Shown: positions 33,826-43,317, counted from the stretch's first letter. The stretch: DNA of 53,360 bases from Methylotenera_A sp031417915 (GCA_031417915.1 JANOWN010000062.1:1-53360), one strand, 5' to 3'. The notes: generated from the letters alone by a model not told the origin. Numbers and translations: made by a program.

Positions 33826-35598
33826 TTAAGTTTCCTGACCTCTTCTCATCGTCCCGCTGAAGCCATCATTAGCCAAAGGCGGCAAATCACTCACATTGAT
33901 TGGCGTTGACAATCTGGCTGGCACAGGCTGCTTTAGCAAAGTGTAAAGATTGCTTAAATTTCGCCTATACAACCTATCGAAACTGCTGGCACTGGAGGCG
34001 GGGTTGTAATCGCCCAGCCACCAAAACCAATCTGAACCTTCGCAAACTGAGAGTTGATCTTCGCAAAACTTCTGTTCCTTTGCGCTTAATTCGCCCGTTT
34101 TCAATACTTTATCGTAAGTTTTTTTCACGTCGCACAGCAAATCCCAGCCCAAATTTTTATCTTTGCTACCTATCCAGGTGCTTAAAGTGCCATATACCCA
34201 GCTTCCTGCGGCGATTTCAGGCAGGTTTCCGCAGAAAATTTTATACGAACTGCTTTCTGGCGTTTTTACCGCTTGTAAAACTTCAGATTGCGTCACCATC
34301 TCAATATTGGGATGATTGGCAAGCGCTTGATACAGCTCAGTTAAAAAGTAATGGCCGTTATAGGGGTAATATTCCCATGCGTTTTCACCATCTAAAATCA
34401 CGCTCACCACAGGGTTTTCTGGCCGTTGATAAGTCGCGTGAATGTGCTCTAGCTCGCCAATAAAATCGCGCACTGCGTCGGTGGTGTGCATTTTGGCGTA
34501 TTCAAAACCAATCTTGTCAGAAAGTCTATCATCTCTAAAAAAACACATGATCTCGTTTTCATTCTCACCCACCGTATAGGGCTTGTACAAATATTCATGG
34601 CGCGAAACCAACGCTTTTTTAGGATTAGATTTCTGCAAGCTATTGGTTAATACGCCCTCGCCCGAAGCTGCCCACTGCACGCCTTGTTGTGCCATCAGCA
34701 ATAGACTATTCTTTGAAACAGCCCCTTCTGCAGGCCACATACCTATTGGCTCGTGGCCGAATCGATGTTGATGTGAAATTTGCGCCTGTTTAATATGCGC
34801 TATCGCGCGCGCCTCGCCACCATTGTATTGCGCATTCAACGGCAAGGTAGCACCCGGCATGGCATCCAAGGTACTATTCAAATCGAGTAGCAAAGGCAAA
34901 ACGGGATGTTTGTGCGGGGTGCTAGAAATCTCAATTTGACCTTTTTGTTGCAAGGTTTTATAGCGCGGAATTAAATCGCTGATAATTTCGCCGATTAACT
35001 CAAATAAGCCCAAACGATCATCTAGATTAAAATGGCTGCCTTTTGCAACCAGCGATTGCACCAAGTTGTTGTTACGTCGAACGCTTTCTCCCATCCACGC
35101 CAAATGGTACCAAACCAACAAATCTGCTTTGTATTGAGCTGAAAAATATTGCAAATTAGTATCATCACCAGACTTGCTGGCAACTTGATATAGATTATAT
35201 AAACGCTGATATTGCGCATAAGGCGCCAGCATTTTTTCGTGATGGCTTTTAAAACAACTTTCTACAATCAACTGACATTGATCTGCAGCAAGATTATTTA
35301 AACTTTTCTCTCCCAGCAAAGCCAGCAGAGGATCGCGCATTTTTTTGGCTTTAAATTGCGCTGCGTAATCTTCTAGCTGATCCAACAAAATTGGCACAAA
35401 ATTAAAGCTTACACGCGCTTTCACATTTTTTTCAAGGTGATACGCCATGTCAGAATAATCCTTAATGGCATGTAGATAAGTCCAAGGCAACACATATTCT
35501 TTGGTAATAGAATCGCGGTAATCGGGCTGATGCATGTGCCAATAAAGGGAAATTAAAAGCTTGGGCGGTGTGATTGGAGTTGTCATTGGAGGCGTCAT
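33826..35598 (-). CDS. Glycoside hydrolase family 57 alpha-glucan-acting enzyme
   Basis: A 590-residue GH57 protein: motif 1 SLYWHMHQPDYRD at the N-terminus, motif 2 GMWPAEGAVS, motif 3 region VQWAASGEGVL (candidate catalytic Glu) and motif 4 VVSVILDGENAWEYYPYNG (candidate catalytic Asp), with a C-terminal helical domain ending WFWWLGDYNPAS. GH57 covers alpha-amylase, amylopullulanase, branching enzyme and 4-alpha-glucanotransferase; which one applies here is not decided by the motifs. No signal peptide, so it acts on intracellular glucan. ATGs at 35598 and 35586 are both possible starts. Confidence 0.88.
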   Translation of the reverse strand: MTPPMTTPITPPKLLISLYWHMHQPDYRDSITKEYVLPWTYLHAIKDYSDMAYHLEKNVKARVSFNFVPILLDQLEDYAAQFKAKKMRDPLLALLGEKSLNNLAADQCQLIVESCFKSHHEKMLAPYAQYQRLYNLYQVASKSGDDTNLQYFSAQYKADLLVWYHLAWMGESVRRNNNLVQSLVAKGSHFNLDDRLGLFELIGEIISDLIPRYKTLQQKGQIEISSTPHKHPVLPLLLDLNSTLDAMPGATLPLNAQYNGGEARAIAHIKQAQISHQHRFGHEPIGMWPAEGAVSKNSLLLMAQQGVQWAASGEGVLTNSLQKSNPKKALVSRHEYLYKPYTVGENENEIMCFFRDDRLSDKIGFEYAKMHTTDAVRDFIGELEHIHATYQRPENPVVSVILDGENAWEYYPYNGHYFLTELYQALANHPNIEMVTQSEVLQAVKTPESSSYKIFCGNLPEIAAGSWVYGTLSTWIGSKDKNLGWDLLCDVKKTYDKVLKTGELSAKEQKFCEDQLSVCEGSDWFWWLGDYNPASSASSFDRLYRRNLSNLYTLLKQPVPARLSTPINVSDLPPLANDGFSGTMRRGQET

Positions 35599-35635
35599 TT
35601 GCTAATTTCTTACTACTGTTGTTAATTGTCGTTAA

Positions 35636-36931
35636 TTATTTTTTTGTACCATAGGTGACTGGCCGAAATTGATCGAGCATTTCGCGCGTGACTAATACTG
35701 TGCCTTTTTCTGAGACATAAAAACGCTTTTTATCTGCTTCAGCGTCATAGCCAATTTCCATGCCTTCTGGTACGTGTACGCCTTTATCAATCACCACATT
35801 TTTAAGTTTTACATGACGATTAATCACTGCATTTGGTAAAATGACTGCACCTTCAATATTGCTAAAACTATGCACACGTACGTTCGAAAATAACACTGAG
35901 CTAGTCACACACGAGCCGCTAATTAAACATCCGCCAGAAACCAATGAATCCGTCGCTTTACCCATTCTATCTTCATCGTTGAACACAAACTTTGCGGGTG
36001 GTAATTGTTCTTGATAGGTCCATATCGGCCATAAATTATCGTACATATTCAGCTCTGGGATCACGCGCGTAAGCTCCATATTGGCCTGCCAATAAGCATC
36101 TACCGTACCAACATCGCGCCAATAGTGAAAACCATTTCTTGCGCCAACACAACTATCTGCAAAACGGTGCGCATACACGCGCGCTTTAGAAATCAAATGA
36201 GGAATAATATCGCCACCAAAATCATGTGTTGAGTTCTCATCTTCTGCATCGCGCATCAGTTGCTTGTACAAAAAGCCCGCGTTAAACACATAAATACCCA
36301 TACTTGCTAGTGCTTGTGTATTATCGCCAGGCATATGTTTTGGGTTTGCTGGTTTTTCGGCAAATTCGATAATCTTATCTTCATCATCTACCGCCATCAC
36401 ACCAAATCCTTTGGCCTCTTCAAGCGGAACGTTAATGCAAGCCACCGTCATATCTGCGTTATTTTTCACATGGCAAGCCAACATTTGGCCGTAATCCATT
36501 TTATAAATATGGTCACCAGCCAATATCACTACATATTCAGCTTGGCTTGCACGTAGAATATCCAGATTTTGGAAAACCGCATCTGCTGTACCTTTGTACC
36601 AATCTTCGGTATCACGCTGCTGCGACGCAGGTAACAAATCCACGTACTCATTAAATTCACCGCGCAAAAAACCCCAGCCGCGCTGTATATGGCGCATCAA
36701 GCTGTGCGATTTGTATTGCGTCACCACGCCCACACGGCGTATACCTGAATTAATGCAATTAGATAAGGGGAAATCGATAATACGAAACTTACCGCCAAAT
36801 GGCACAGCTGGCTTGGCGCGATGGCTGGTTAAATCTTTTAAACGACTGCCCCGCCCGCCCGCTAAAATAAGCGCAACCGAGTTTTTAGTGAGATTGCTAA
36901 TAAACCGCGTTGAATTAATATCTTTTTCCAT
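35636..36931 (-). CDS. glgC: Glucose-1-phosphate adenylyltransferase GlgC
   Basis: About 431 residues. It makes ADP-glucose from glucose-1-phosphate and ATP, the committed step of glycogen synthesis. Seen: VALILAGGRGSRLKDLTSHR (nucleotidyltransferase motif), KPAVPFGGKFRIIDFPLSN, QRDTEDWYKGTADAVFQN, VILAGDHIYKMDY and a C-terminal left-handed beta-helix (SGGCLISGSCVTSSVLFSNV). The frame extends to 37015, but MEKDINSTR at 36931 with GAAAG upstream is preferred. It is divergent from glgB across about 125 bp. No glgA (glycogen synthase) lies in the window. Confidence 0.95.
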   Translation of the reverse strand: MEKDINSTRFISNLTKNSVALILAGGRGSRLKDLTSHRAKPAVPFGGKFRIIDFPLSNCINSGIRRVGVVTQYKSHSLMRHIQRGWGFLRGEFNEYVDLLPASQQRDTEDWYKGTADAVFQNLDILRASQAEYVVILAGDHIYKMDYGQMLACHVKNNADMTVACINVPLEEAKGFGVMAVDDEDKIIEFAEKPANPKHMPGDNTQALASMGIYVFNAGFLYKQLMRDAEDENSTHDFGGDIIPHLISKARVYAHRFADSCVGARNGFHYWRDVGTVDAYWQANMELTRVIPELNMYDNLWPIWTYQEQLPPAKFVFNDEDRMGKATDSLVSGGCLISGSCVTSSVLFSNVRVHSFSNIEGAVILPNAVINRHVKLKNVVIDKGVHVPEGMEIGYDAEADKKRFYVSEKGTVLVTREMLDQFRPVTYGTKK

Positions 36932-36997
36932 AATCAACTTTCTGATAACGTCGTTTTTATTGTGAGCCTCACCCTTATTATATGCGCAATAAAGCGC

Positions 36998-37003
36998 TAT
37001 AAT
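36998..37003 (+). promoter_or_regulatory. Candidate -10 box of glgB in the glgC-glgB divergent gap
   Basis: TATAAT overlaps the right arm of a small GCGC(AATAAA)GCGC palindrome in the divergent gap. A poor -35 match (TTATTA, 36975-36980) lies 17 bp upstream. Transcription would begin about 45 nt before the glgB start. Sequence-only prediction. Confidence 0.4.
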
Positions 37004-37056
37004 CCATACACACACAATTATTTTGTTACATTTTATTTACATTTAAGAAATTTACT

Positions 37057-39249
37057 TTGTCAAAACTAATGACCACTACTAGCGAGCAGCACCAACTCAA
37101 TTTAATCTTAGGGGCACAGCATCATGACCCTTTTAATTACTTAGGGTTGCACACAAAAACAAAAAAACAATTTGTTTTTCGTGCTTTTTTACCTGATGCC
37201 ACCCAAGTTTGGTTAAAAGTGGGTAAAGAATGGCAGCCGCTCGAGAAAGTCCACGCAGATGGCTTATTTACTTGGCAAGGCGACAAAGCGCCTAGCGCAC
37301 CTTGTTTATTAAAAATTGAGCGTAATAACGAAATAATTGAATTACATGATGTGTATTCATTTGTGCCATTTATCAGCGATGATGAACTACATTTATTTGC
37401 CGAAGGCCAGCTAAACCATGCTTACAACACGTTTGGTGCACATGTATGTGAATTACAAGGCGTTGCAGGCGTGCGCTTTGCTGTGTGGGCACCAAGTGCA
37501 GAGCGTGTGAGTGTGGTGGGTGAATTTAATCACTGGGATGGCCGTACCAACCCGATGCGTGTGCGCGGTGCCAGTGGCGTATGGGAGCTTTTTATCCCCA
37601 ATCTCAACGCTGGTGATTTGTATAAATTTGAAATTCGCAACCGTAATACTGGTGCTATTTTCACCAAAATTGACCCCTACGCGCGCGAATTTGAATTGCG
37701 CCCTGGCACTGCTTCGCGCGTCACAACAACCGATAAATACAAGTGGAAAGATAAAACTTGGCTTAAAAATCGTGGAGAGCTTGATTGGCTACACGCGCCT
37801 TTTAATTGCTACGAGGTGCATTTAGGCAGTTGGCAACGTAAAGATGACAACGAATTATTAAGCTATCGTGAGCTGGCCGAAAAACTCGTGCCCTATGTGG
37901 CTGACATGGGCTATACGCATATAGAACTATTACCAATCACCGAGCATCCATTGACTGAATCATGGGGCTACCAAACCACCGGCTATTTTGGTGTCACTAA
38001 TCGTTTCGGTTCGCCCGACGATTTGCGCTTTTTTGTGGATGCATGCCACCAAGCCAATATCGGTGTCATCCTCGATTGGGTGCCAGGCCATTTTCCAAAA
38101 GATGATTGGGCGCTGGCGCGCTATGACGGTAGCGCCTTATACGAGCATGAAGACCCGCGCTTGGGCGAGCATCAAGATTGGGGCACGCTGATATTTAACT
38201 ATGGCCGTAACGAAGTGCGCAACTTTTTAATCGCTAATGCCTACTTTTGGTTAGAAGAGTTTCATATCGATGGCCTGCGTGTGGATGCGGTCGCCTCGAT
38301 GCTTTACTTGGATTATTCACGCAAAGCGGGTGAATGGTTGCCGAATAAGTTTGGTGGCCGAGAAAACTTAGAAGTAATTGATTTTATTAAACAACTTAAT
38401 ACAATTGTGCATCAAGACTTTCCTGGCGCACTGACAATTGCGGAAGAATCGACCGCTTGGCCCGCCGTGTCACGCCCCGTATATTTAGGCGGCTTAGGCT
38501 TTAGTATGAAATGGAACATGGGCTGGATGAACGATAATTTGGCGTATATCGAAAATGACCCTGTGCATCGAAAATATCATCATGACAAGCTCACTTTTGG
38601 ACAGCTTTATGCTTACTCAGAAAACTTCGTATTGCCGTTTTCGCACGATGAAGTGGTGCATGGCAAACATTCGCTCTTAGACAAAATGCCTGGCGATGGC
38701 TGGCAAAAATTCGCAAACTTAAGACTTTTACTCACGCTGCAAATGACCAGCCCAGGCAAAAAACTCAATTTTATGGGCAACGAAATCGCCCAAGGCCGTG
38801 AGTGGAACGTAAATAGCAGCTTGGATTGGCACTTGCTTGAAAATGACGCACACCAAGGCGTACAGCGCCTTACGCGTGATTTAAATCATCAGTATTTAAG
38901 CGTGAATTGTTTGCACGATTTAGATTTTGAGCCGCAAGGTTTTGATTGGATTGATTGCCACGATTCCGATCAATCTATTATTAGCTTCGTTAGACGCGGG
39001 CTGGATAATTCTTTTGCTATAATAGTGCTGAATTTTACGCCTGTGTTGCGGCATAATTACCGCATTGGCGTGCCAAAAAGTGGCAATTATGCAGAGATTT
39101 TTAACAGCGATGCAGCTGTGTATGGCGGTAGCAACCAAGGCAATGGTGCTGGCCTGCAAACAGAAAATGTGGCGTGGATGAACCATGCGCAATCGTTACT
39201 TATTACACTGCCACCGCTTGCGGGCTTGATAATTAAACTTACTAATTAA
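37057..39249 (+). CDS. glgB: 1,4-alpha-glucan branching enzyme GlgB
   Basis: A 730-residue GH13 enzyme with two N-terminal beta-sandwich modules (about 20-105 and 125-215, the second a CBM48: GVRFAVWAPSAERVSVVGEF), the catalytic barrel with VILDWVPGHFP, GLRVDAVASMLYLDY (nucleophile Asp), LTIAEESTAWP (acid Glu) and LPFSHDEVVHGK, and a C-terminal beta domain. It introduces alpha-1,6 branches into glycogen. The start is TTG 37057 or ATG 37069 four codons later; no strong ribosome-binding site separates them. pgi follows after 41 bp. Confidence 0.95.
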   Translation: MSKLMTTTSEQHQLNLILGAQHHDPFNYLGLHTKTKKQFVFRAFLPDATQVWLKVGKEWQPLEKVHADGLFTWQGDKAPSAPCLLKIERNNEIIELHDVYSFVPFISDDELHLFAEGQLNHAYNTFGAHVCELQGVAGVRFAVWAPSAERVSVVGEFNHWDGRTNPMRVRGASGVWELFIPNLNAGDLYKFEIRNRNTGAIFTKIDPYAREFELRPGTASRVTTTDKYKWKDKTWLKNRGELDWLHAPFNCYEVHLGSWQRKDDNELLSYRELAEKLVPYVADMGYTHIELLPITEHPLTESWGYQTTGYFGVTNRFGSPDDLRFFVDACHQANIGVILDWVPGHFPKDDWALARYDGSALYEHEDPRLGEHQDWGTLIFNYGRNEVRNFLIANAYFWLEEFHIDGLRVDAVASMLYLDYSRKAGEWLPNKFGGRENLEVIDFIKQLNTIVHQDFPGALTIAEESTAWPAVSRPVYLGGLGFSMKWNMGWMNDNLAYIENDPVHRKYHHDKLTFGQLYAYSENFVLPFSHDEVVHGKHSLLDKMPGDGWQKFANLRLLLTLQMTSPGKKLNFMGNEIAQGREWNVNSSLDWHLLENDAHQGVQRLTRDLNHQYLSVNCLHDLDFEPQGFDWIDCHDSDQSIISFVRRGLDNSFAIIVLNFTPVLRHNYRIGVPKSGNYAEIFNSDAAVYGGSNQGNGAGLQTENVAWMNHAQSLLITLPPLAGLIIKLTN

Positions 39250-39290
39250 CATTAAATAACAATAATAAATAATTGATTTATAAAGAATAA

Positions 39291-40943
39291 ATGACATCAC
39301 TTACTAATTACCCTGTTTGGAACAAGCTTTGCGCACATCAAAAAACCGTGGTGCCTTTGCACATGCGCAATTTATTTGCGGCTGACTCAAAACGCTTTGA
39401 CAAATACAGCCTAAAATTTAAAGATTTGCTGCTCGACTACTCCAAGCATCGCATCACCGATGAAACGCTACCATTGCTACTTCAAATGGCGCGCGAAGCC
39501 AATATTGAAAGCTGGCGCGACAAAATGTTCGCGGGCGAAAAAATTAATATCACCGAAAATCGCGCGGTACTGCACACTGCCCTGCGCAACCGTGCCAATA
39601 CGCCAGTTTACGTGGATGGCAAAGATGTGATGCCAGACGTCAACGCTGTGCTCAAACAGATGCGGAGCTTCAGCGAGCAAGTCCGTAGCGGTGATTGGAA
39701 AGGCTATTCTGGCAAGCGCATTACTGATATTGTGAATATTGGCATTGGCGGTTCTGATTTAGGCCCTGTCATGGTGTGCGACGCGCTTAAACCTTATGCG
39801 CAAGCGCATTTGAATGTGCATTTTGTGTCGAATATCGACGGCGCGCATTTGATGCGGGCGCTAGAAAAATGCCAGCCTGAAACCACGCTGTTTATTGTGG
39901 CTTCTAAAACTTTTACCACGCAAGAAACCATGACAAATGCACTCTCTGCGCGCACTTGGTTTTTAGAAAGTGCTAAAGAGACGGCGCATGTGGCCAAACA
40001 TTTTGTCGCACTTTCCACCAACGCCAAAGCAGTGGCTGATTTTGGCATTGATACTAAAAACATGTTTGCGTTTTGGGATTGGGTCGGCGGTCGTTATTCG
40101 CTATGGTCTGCCATTGGCTTATCTATTGCTTTGTACGTGGGCATGGATAATTTTGAAGCGTTATTGACTGGCGCGCATGAAATGGATGTGCATTTTAAAA
40201 CCACACCACTAGAACAAAATATGCCTGTGATTTTGGCTTTAATTGGCATTTGGTATAACAATTTCTTTCATGTCGATACGCATGCCATATTGCCCTACGA
40301 TCAAGGCATGGCGCGCTTCCCAGCTTATTTGCAACAAGCCGATATGGAAAGCAACGGTAAATTTATTTGTCGCGAGGGTACGCGCGTGCAATATAAAACT
40401 GGCCCTGTGATTTGGGGCGAGGCTGGTACCAATGGTCAACATGCGTTTTACCAGCTTATTCACCAAGGCACGCAAATTGTACCTGCAGATTTTTTAATGC
40501 CCGTGCACAGCCATTACGCCATTGGCAAACATGGTTACGCTCACCACAAAATTTTGTTAGCTAATTTCTTGGCGCAAACGCAATCATTAATGCTTGGCAA
40601 AACCAAAGCTGAAGCACGTGTAGAGCTTGAAAAACAAGGTCTAAATGGTGAGGCATTAGAAAAATTATTGCCGCATAAAGTGTTTGAGGGCAACCGGCCT
40701 ACCACCTCTATTTTATTCGATAAACTCACACCAAATACGTTGGGTAAGCTGATTGCACTTTATGAACACAAAATATTTGTGCAAGGCATGATGTGGGATA
40801 TTAACAGCTACGACCAATGGGGCGTGGAATACGGCAAACAAATCGCGCAACAAATCTTACCGCAACTCACCAGCGACGAAGTGGTGAGCAACTACGACAG
40901 CTCAACCAACGGGCTAATAAATCACACCAAACAACTAAGGTAA
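39291..40943 (+). CDS. pgi: Glucose-6-phosphate isomerase
   Basis: A 550-residue PGI of the standard long bacterial type: IVNIGIGGSDLGPVMV, VASKTFTTQETMTNA, FAFWDWVGGRYSLWSAIG, catalytic-Glu and -His regions (ADMESNGKF, HQGTQIVPADF) and the C-terminal signature NSYDQWGVEYGKQIA. It interconverts glucose-6-phosphate and fructose-6-phosphate, linking glycogen metabolism to the central sugar-phosphate pool, which in methylotrophs of this kind feeds the RuMP cycle. A 39-bp palindromic repeat 10 bp after the stop probably ends the glgB-pgi transcript. Confidence 0.96.
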   Translation: MTSLTNYPVWNKLCAHQKTVVPLHMRNLFAADSKRFDKYSLKFKDLLLDYSKHRITDETLPLLLQMAREANIESWRDKMFAGEKINITENRAVLHTALRNRANTPVYVDGKDVMPDVNAVLKQMRSFSEQVRSGDWKGYSGKRITDIVNIGIGGSDLGPVMVCDALKPYAQAHLNVHFVSNIDGAHLMRALEKCQPETTLFIVASKTFTTQETMTNALSARTWFLESAKETAHVAKHFVALSTNAKAVADFGIDTKNMFAFWDWVGGRYSLWSAIGLSIALYVGMDNFEALLTGAHEMDVHFKTTPLEQNMPVILALIGIWYNNFFHVDTHAILPYDQGMARFPAYLQQADMESNGKFICREGTRVQYKTGPVIWGEAGTNGQHAFYQLIHQGTQIVPADFLMPVHSHYAIGKHGYAHHKILLANFLAQTQSLMLGKTKAEARVELEKQGLNGEALEKLLPHKVFEGNRPTTSILFDKLTPNTLGKLIALYEHKIFVQGMMWDINSYDQWGVEYGKQIAQQILPQLTSDEVVSNYDSSTNGLINHTKQLR

Positions 40944-40953
40944 TTTAATAAAC

Positions 40954-40992
40954 ATGCCCTGGAAGCCTCATGGATATTGGGCTGCAGGGCAT
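40954..40992. repeat. 39-bp palindromic repeat, copy 5 (after pgi)
   Basis: A near-canonical copy: left arm ATGCCCTG, core CATGGATATTGG, right arm CAGGGCAT. The pairing extends to a perfect 10-bp stem with flanking AC and GT (40952-40961 with 40985-40994). A T-rich run follows (GTGTTTTAGTTGTTTTT), so it probably terminates pgi transcription. It lies between converging genes. Confidence 0.85.
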
Positions 40993-41030
40993 GTGTGTTT
41001 TAGTTGTTTTTGTTGTGATAATAAATGTAT

Positions 41031-41106
41031 TTGTAGGGTGGGCAACTCGTTGCCCAAGCTGCAAACATTGACCACGTAGGCAAAAAATTTACCCATTACA
41101 CGTGGT
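41031..41106. repeat. Two further intergenic inverted repeats
   Basis: GGGCAACTCGTTGCCC (41039-41054) follows TTGTAGGGT, a type of GGGTGGGCAAC repeat scattered through many proteobacterial genomes. A second inverted repeat, ACCACGT (41071-41077) with ACGTGGT (41100-41106), lies just after the stop of the EF-hand gene read on the minus strand and may be its terminator. Confidence 0.5.
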
Positions 41107-41110
41107 TTCA

Positions 41111-41440
41111 CTAACTTGCATCTTGTGGCGCAGTCACCGATTTATATTGAATATACTCGGTCTGGTCAATCGTACCGTCGTGGTCTGCATCAGCTGCTGC
41201 AAAGGTTTTTTTATTAAATGCCTTATTTTTTGACGCTTCGTTAGGCAATACAAGGCCATTTCCAGAAGTGTCCAACCTTGAGAACTCTGCCGCTAGCGGT
41301 GTTTGCCAATCATTACTCATTGGACTACTTTCAGATTCATAACCTTCATAAGCATCTATAGCCTGAACACTCATAGTGCCTATGCCTAGTGCTACGGTCA
41401 ATACTAGCGTTGTTACTTTTAATGTATAAACTTTCTTCAT
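41111..41440 (-). CDS. Small exported EF-hand protein
   Basis: About 109 residues. AAGGAG precedes the ATG at 41440 by 8 nt; the longer frame is rejected. Signal peptide KKVYTLKVTTLVLTVALG ending near MSVQA, then two EF-hand-like loops: DTSGNGLVLPNEA and DADHDGTIDQTEY, with the linker PLAAEFSRLDTSGNG. Probably a periplasmic calcium-binding protein. It is a paralogue of the EF-hand part of the next gene and has the same upstream 28-bp element, so the two are likely co-regulated. Function unknown. Confidence 0.82.
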   Translation of the reverse strand: MKKVYTLKVTTLVLTVALGIGTMSVQAIDAYEGYESESSPMSNDWQTPLAAEFSRLDTSGNGLVLPNEASKNKAFNKKTFAAADADHDGTIDQTEYIQYKSVTAPQDAS

Positions 41441-41533
41441 TGCAGTACTCCTTAAATTAATCTGTTTGTAAGTTTCTTTCTTACGCAAAAACAATATTAC
41501 GCAATCAATCTTTATTATAAAATCCAATAATGG

Positions 41534-41561
41534 CTGATTTTTATGTAAGAAACGGACTACA
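41534..41561 (-). promoter_or_regulatory. 28-bp regulatory element, copy A (upstream of EF-hand gene)
   Basis: On the plus strand this reads CTGATTTT, two bases, then TGTAAGAAACGGACTACA, an imperfect TGTA-N10-TACA palindrome. The CTGATTTT side faces the gene, whose ATG is 93 bp away. Copies B and C share the same geometry with 24-25 identical bases out of 28 in pairwise comparison. Interpreted as an activator site of the nearby two-component system. Confidence 0.7.
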
Positions 41562-41590
41562 AATGAATGCATTCAGCAGTTAAAAATATA

Positions 41591-41625
41591 AAAAAACCAC
41601 ATGCAAGTTGGGCATGTGGTTTTTA
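41591..41625 (-). terminator. Rho-independent terminator of the EF-hand/BON gene
   Basis: A strong stem-loop: AAAAAACCACATGC pairs with GCATGTGGTTTTT around a short AAGTTGG loop. Read on the minus strand it ends in a T-tract, 40 bp after the stop codon at 41665. The A-tract on the other side could also make it work on the plus strand. Confidence 0.85.
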
Positions 41626-41664
41626 ATTGCTTAAGCCTTTACGGGCTTTGGCCAAATAAATGGC

Positions 41665-42183
41665 TTAGCTTTTAATTTCTAAACTATTTCTAACTGACTT
41701 AACACCATCAATTCTCGACACAACCTGCTCAGCTTTATCTTTCATTGATTGGTTGTCAACAAAACCACTTAATATCACCTCACCTTTACGAGTCTCTACA
41801 CTAATCTGCAAACTTTTTAAGTCTTTAGTCGCTAAAATCTCAGTTTTGGCTTTAGCTGTGATGACGCTGTCATCAACCACGCGACCTACAACTTTTTGCT
41901 GTGCAGCAGATTTATAATTGGCGTATTCATTTTGGTCTAGCGTGCCATCATTATCAATATCGGCTTCCACAAAGTTTTTTCTAGTGAATAATTTATCTTT
42001 ACGCGCTTCTGTACGGCCAAGTACATCATTACCATTGGTATCAAGTTTTGAAAATTCAGCCGCAAGCGGTGCTTGACCCTCTTTAACTTCATCGGTATTA
42101 AACGCCATTGCGGTGATGCTATTTGCAGCAAAGGCTAAAGCGACTACTAATGTTGCTGTTTTTAAGGCATAGATTGATTTCAT
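41665..42183 (-). CDS. Exported EF-hand plus BON domain protein
   Basis: About 172 residues. ATG at 42183 has AAGGAG upstream. Signal peptide KSIYALKTATLVVALAFA ending TAMA, an EF-hand pair (DTNGNDVLGRTEA, DIDNDGTLDQNEY), then a BON domain at about 100-172 (DDSVITAKAKTEILATKDLK, VILSGFVDNQSMKDKAEQVV, GVKSVRNSLEI). BON domains bind phospholipid or peptidoglycan in periplasmic osmotic-stress proteins such as OsmY. The EF-hand half is a paralogue of the preceding protein. Predicted calcium-responsive envelope-stress protein (inference). Confidence 0.87.
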   Translation of the reverse strand: MKSIYALKTATLVVALAFAANSITAMAFNTDEVKEGQAPLAAEFSKLDTNGNDVLGRTEARKDKLFTRKNFVEADIDNDGTLDQNEYANYKSAAQQKVVGRVVDDSVITAKAKTEILATKDLKSLQISVETRKGEVILSGFVDNQSMKDKAEQVVSRIDGVKSVRNSLEIKS

Positions 42184-42289
42184 GAGACTGCTCCTTATGG
42201 TGATATAAAAACAAAACAAGCATTAATTAACTTGTTTCGCAGTGGAGCCATATTAAGCAGAAGTAAAACTGAACAAAATCCAACATACG

Positions 42290-42317
42290 CTGATTTTGTT
42301 GTAAGAAATAGACTACA
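42290..42317 (-). promoter_or_regulatory. 28-bp regulatory element, copy B (upstream of BON gene)
   Basis: CTGATTTTGT followed directly by TGTAAGAAATAGACTACA. The CTGATTTT side faces the EF-hand/BON gene (ATG 106 bp away). The element overlaps the stop codon of the histidine kinase gene, so the promoter of this gene begins within the end of the kinase gene. Confidence 0.7.
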
Positions 42318-43317
42318 GCGCTGCAACATCCAATGGTATTAATGCCCGAATCAGCACGCCCTTGTTAGGCTCGCTTAGCATCTCAAACTGTCCGCCAATC
42401 GCCAACACACGGTGTCGCATACCAGATAAGCCGTGCGTATTGCCATCTAGTGCGTTCATATCAACGCCAATACCATTATCTTCAATTTCAACTTTTAGGT
42501 ATTTTTCGTCCGTTATCATGCGCACAGACACGGCAGTCGCTTTTGCATATTTATTCGCATTATTGAGTGATTCCTGCACAATACGATAGGCCACCAAGCT
42601 AATCGTCTCATTCAACTTGGTGTTTTTGTCGGGTAAATTTAAAGTGAGCTGCCATTGATTGCGCTCCGCTGCGTCTGTAATCAGCGAAGTTAGCGCTGGC
42701 CAAAACCCAAAAGTAGAGAGCATGGCAGGGTGCAGCTCTTGCACAATGTGGCGCTGATATTGAATACCTTGATCGATATAACTACTGGTTTTTTTGAGCT
42801 TATCGGTAATTTCAGTGGATATTTCATTCGGATTAGCAACATTAAGCTTTTTCATCACCCAAGCCATATCCATTTTGGTGGCGGTAAAAATAGAGCCCAG
42901 CTCATCGTGCAACTCGCGTGATAGCTTTTGCCGCTCGCGTTCTACATCAGCTTGATAATCTAAGGCTAAGCTTCTGAGCAATTTGGTTTGTTGCTGTAAT
43001 TTTGCCTCATAAATATCGTTTTGGATGTTTACTTGCTGTTGCAGTGTATTTTTAACAGCAACCGCTTTAAGCAACTGCTTCATCACTAACGCCACCAACA
43101 GCAATAGTAACAAAGCACCTCCTATTAACCAGCTGCGCACAAAAGCAACACTATGCTGACCTATCTCCAAGGCTTGTTGACTGCTTAACACCAGCTGATC
43201 ATCAATATAGATAACTGAAATGGATACAATCGCCAACACTGCTACCAGCATGACAATAGCCCGCCCGTCAATTAAGACAGCAAGCATTCTTTCTAACCAA
43301 GCATTAAGTTTAAGCAT
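42313..43317 (-). CDS. Sensor histidine kinase, NarX/UhpB type
   Basis: A 334-residue kinase: two N-terminal TM helices (about 20-38 and 63-80) flanking a short periplasmic loop of roughly 25 residues, then a HisKA_3 dimerisation domain with the phospho-acceptor in LSRELHDELGSIFTATK, and a HATPase with VQESLNNANKYAKA, VEIEDNGIGVD and HGLSGMRHRV. Such kinases pair with LuxR-type response regulators; the candidate partner is at 44656, beyond three envelope genes on the opposite strand. The short periplasmic loop suggests sensing of a membrane state rather than a large ligand. Copy C of the regulatory element lies 4 bp from its start. Confidence 0.92.
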   Translation of the reverse strand: MLKLNAWLERMLAVLIDGRAIVMLVAVLAIVSISVIYIDDQLVLSSQQALEIGQHSVAFVRSWLIGGALLLLLLVALVMKQLLKAVAVKNTLQQQVNIQNDIYEAKLQQQTKLLRSLALDYQADVERERQKLSRELHDELGSIFTATKMDMAWVMKKLNVANPNEISTEITDKLKKTSSYIDQGIQYQRHIVQELHPAMLSTFGFWPALTSLITDAAERNQWQLTLNLPDKNTKLNETISLVAYRIVQESLNNANKYAKATAVSVRMITDEKYLKVEIEDNGIGVDMNALDGNTHGLSGMRHRVLAIGGQFEMLSEPNKGVLIRALIPLDVAAL

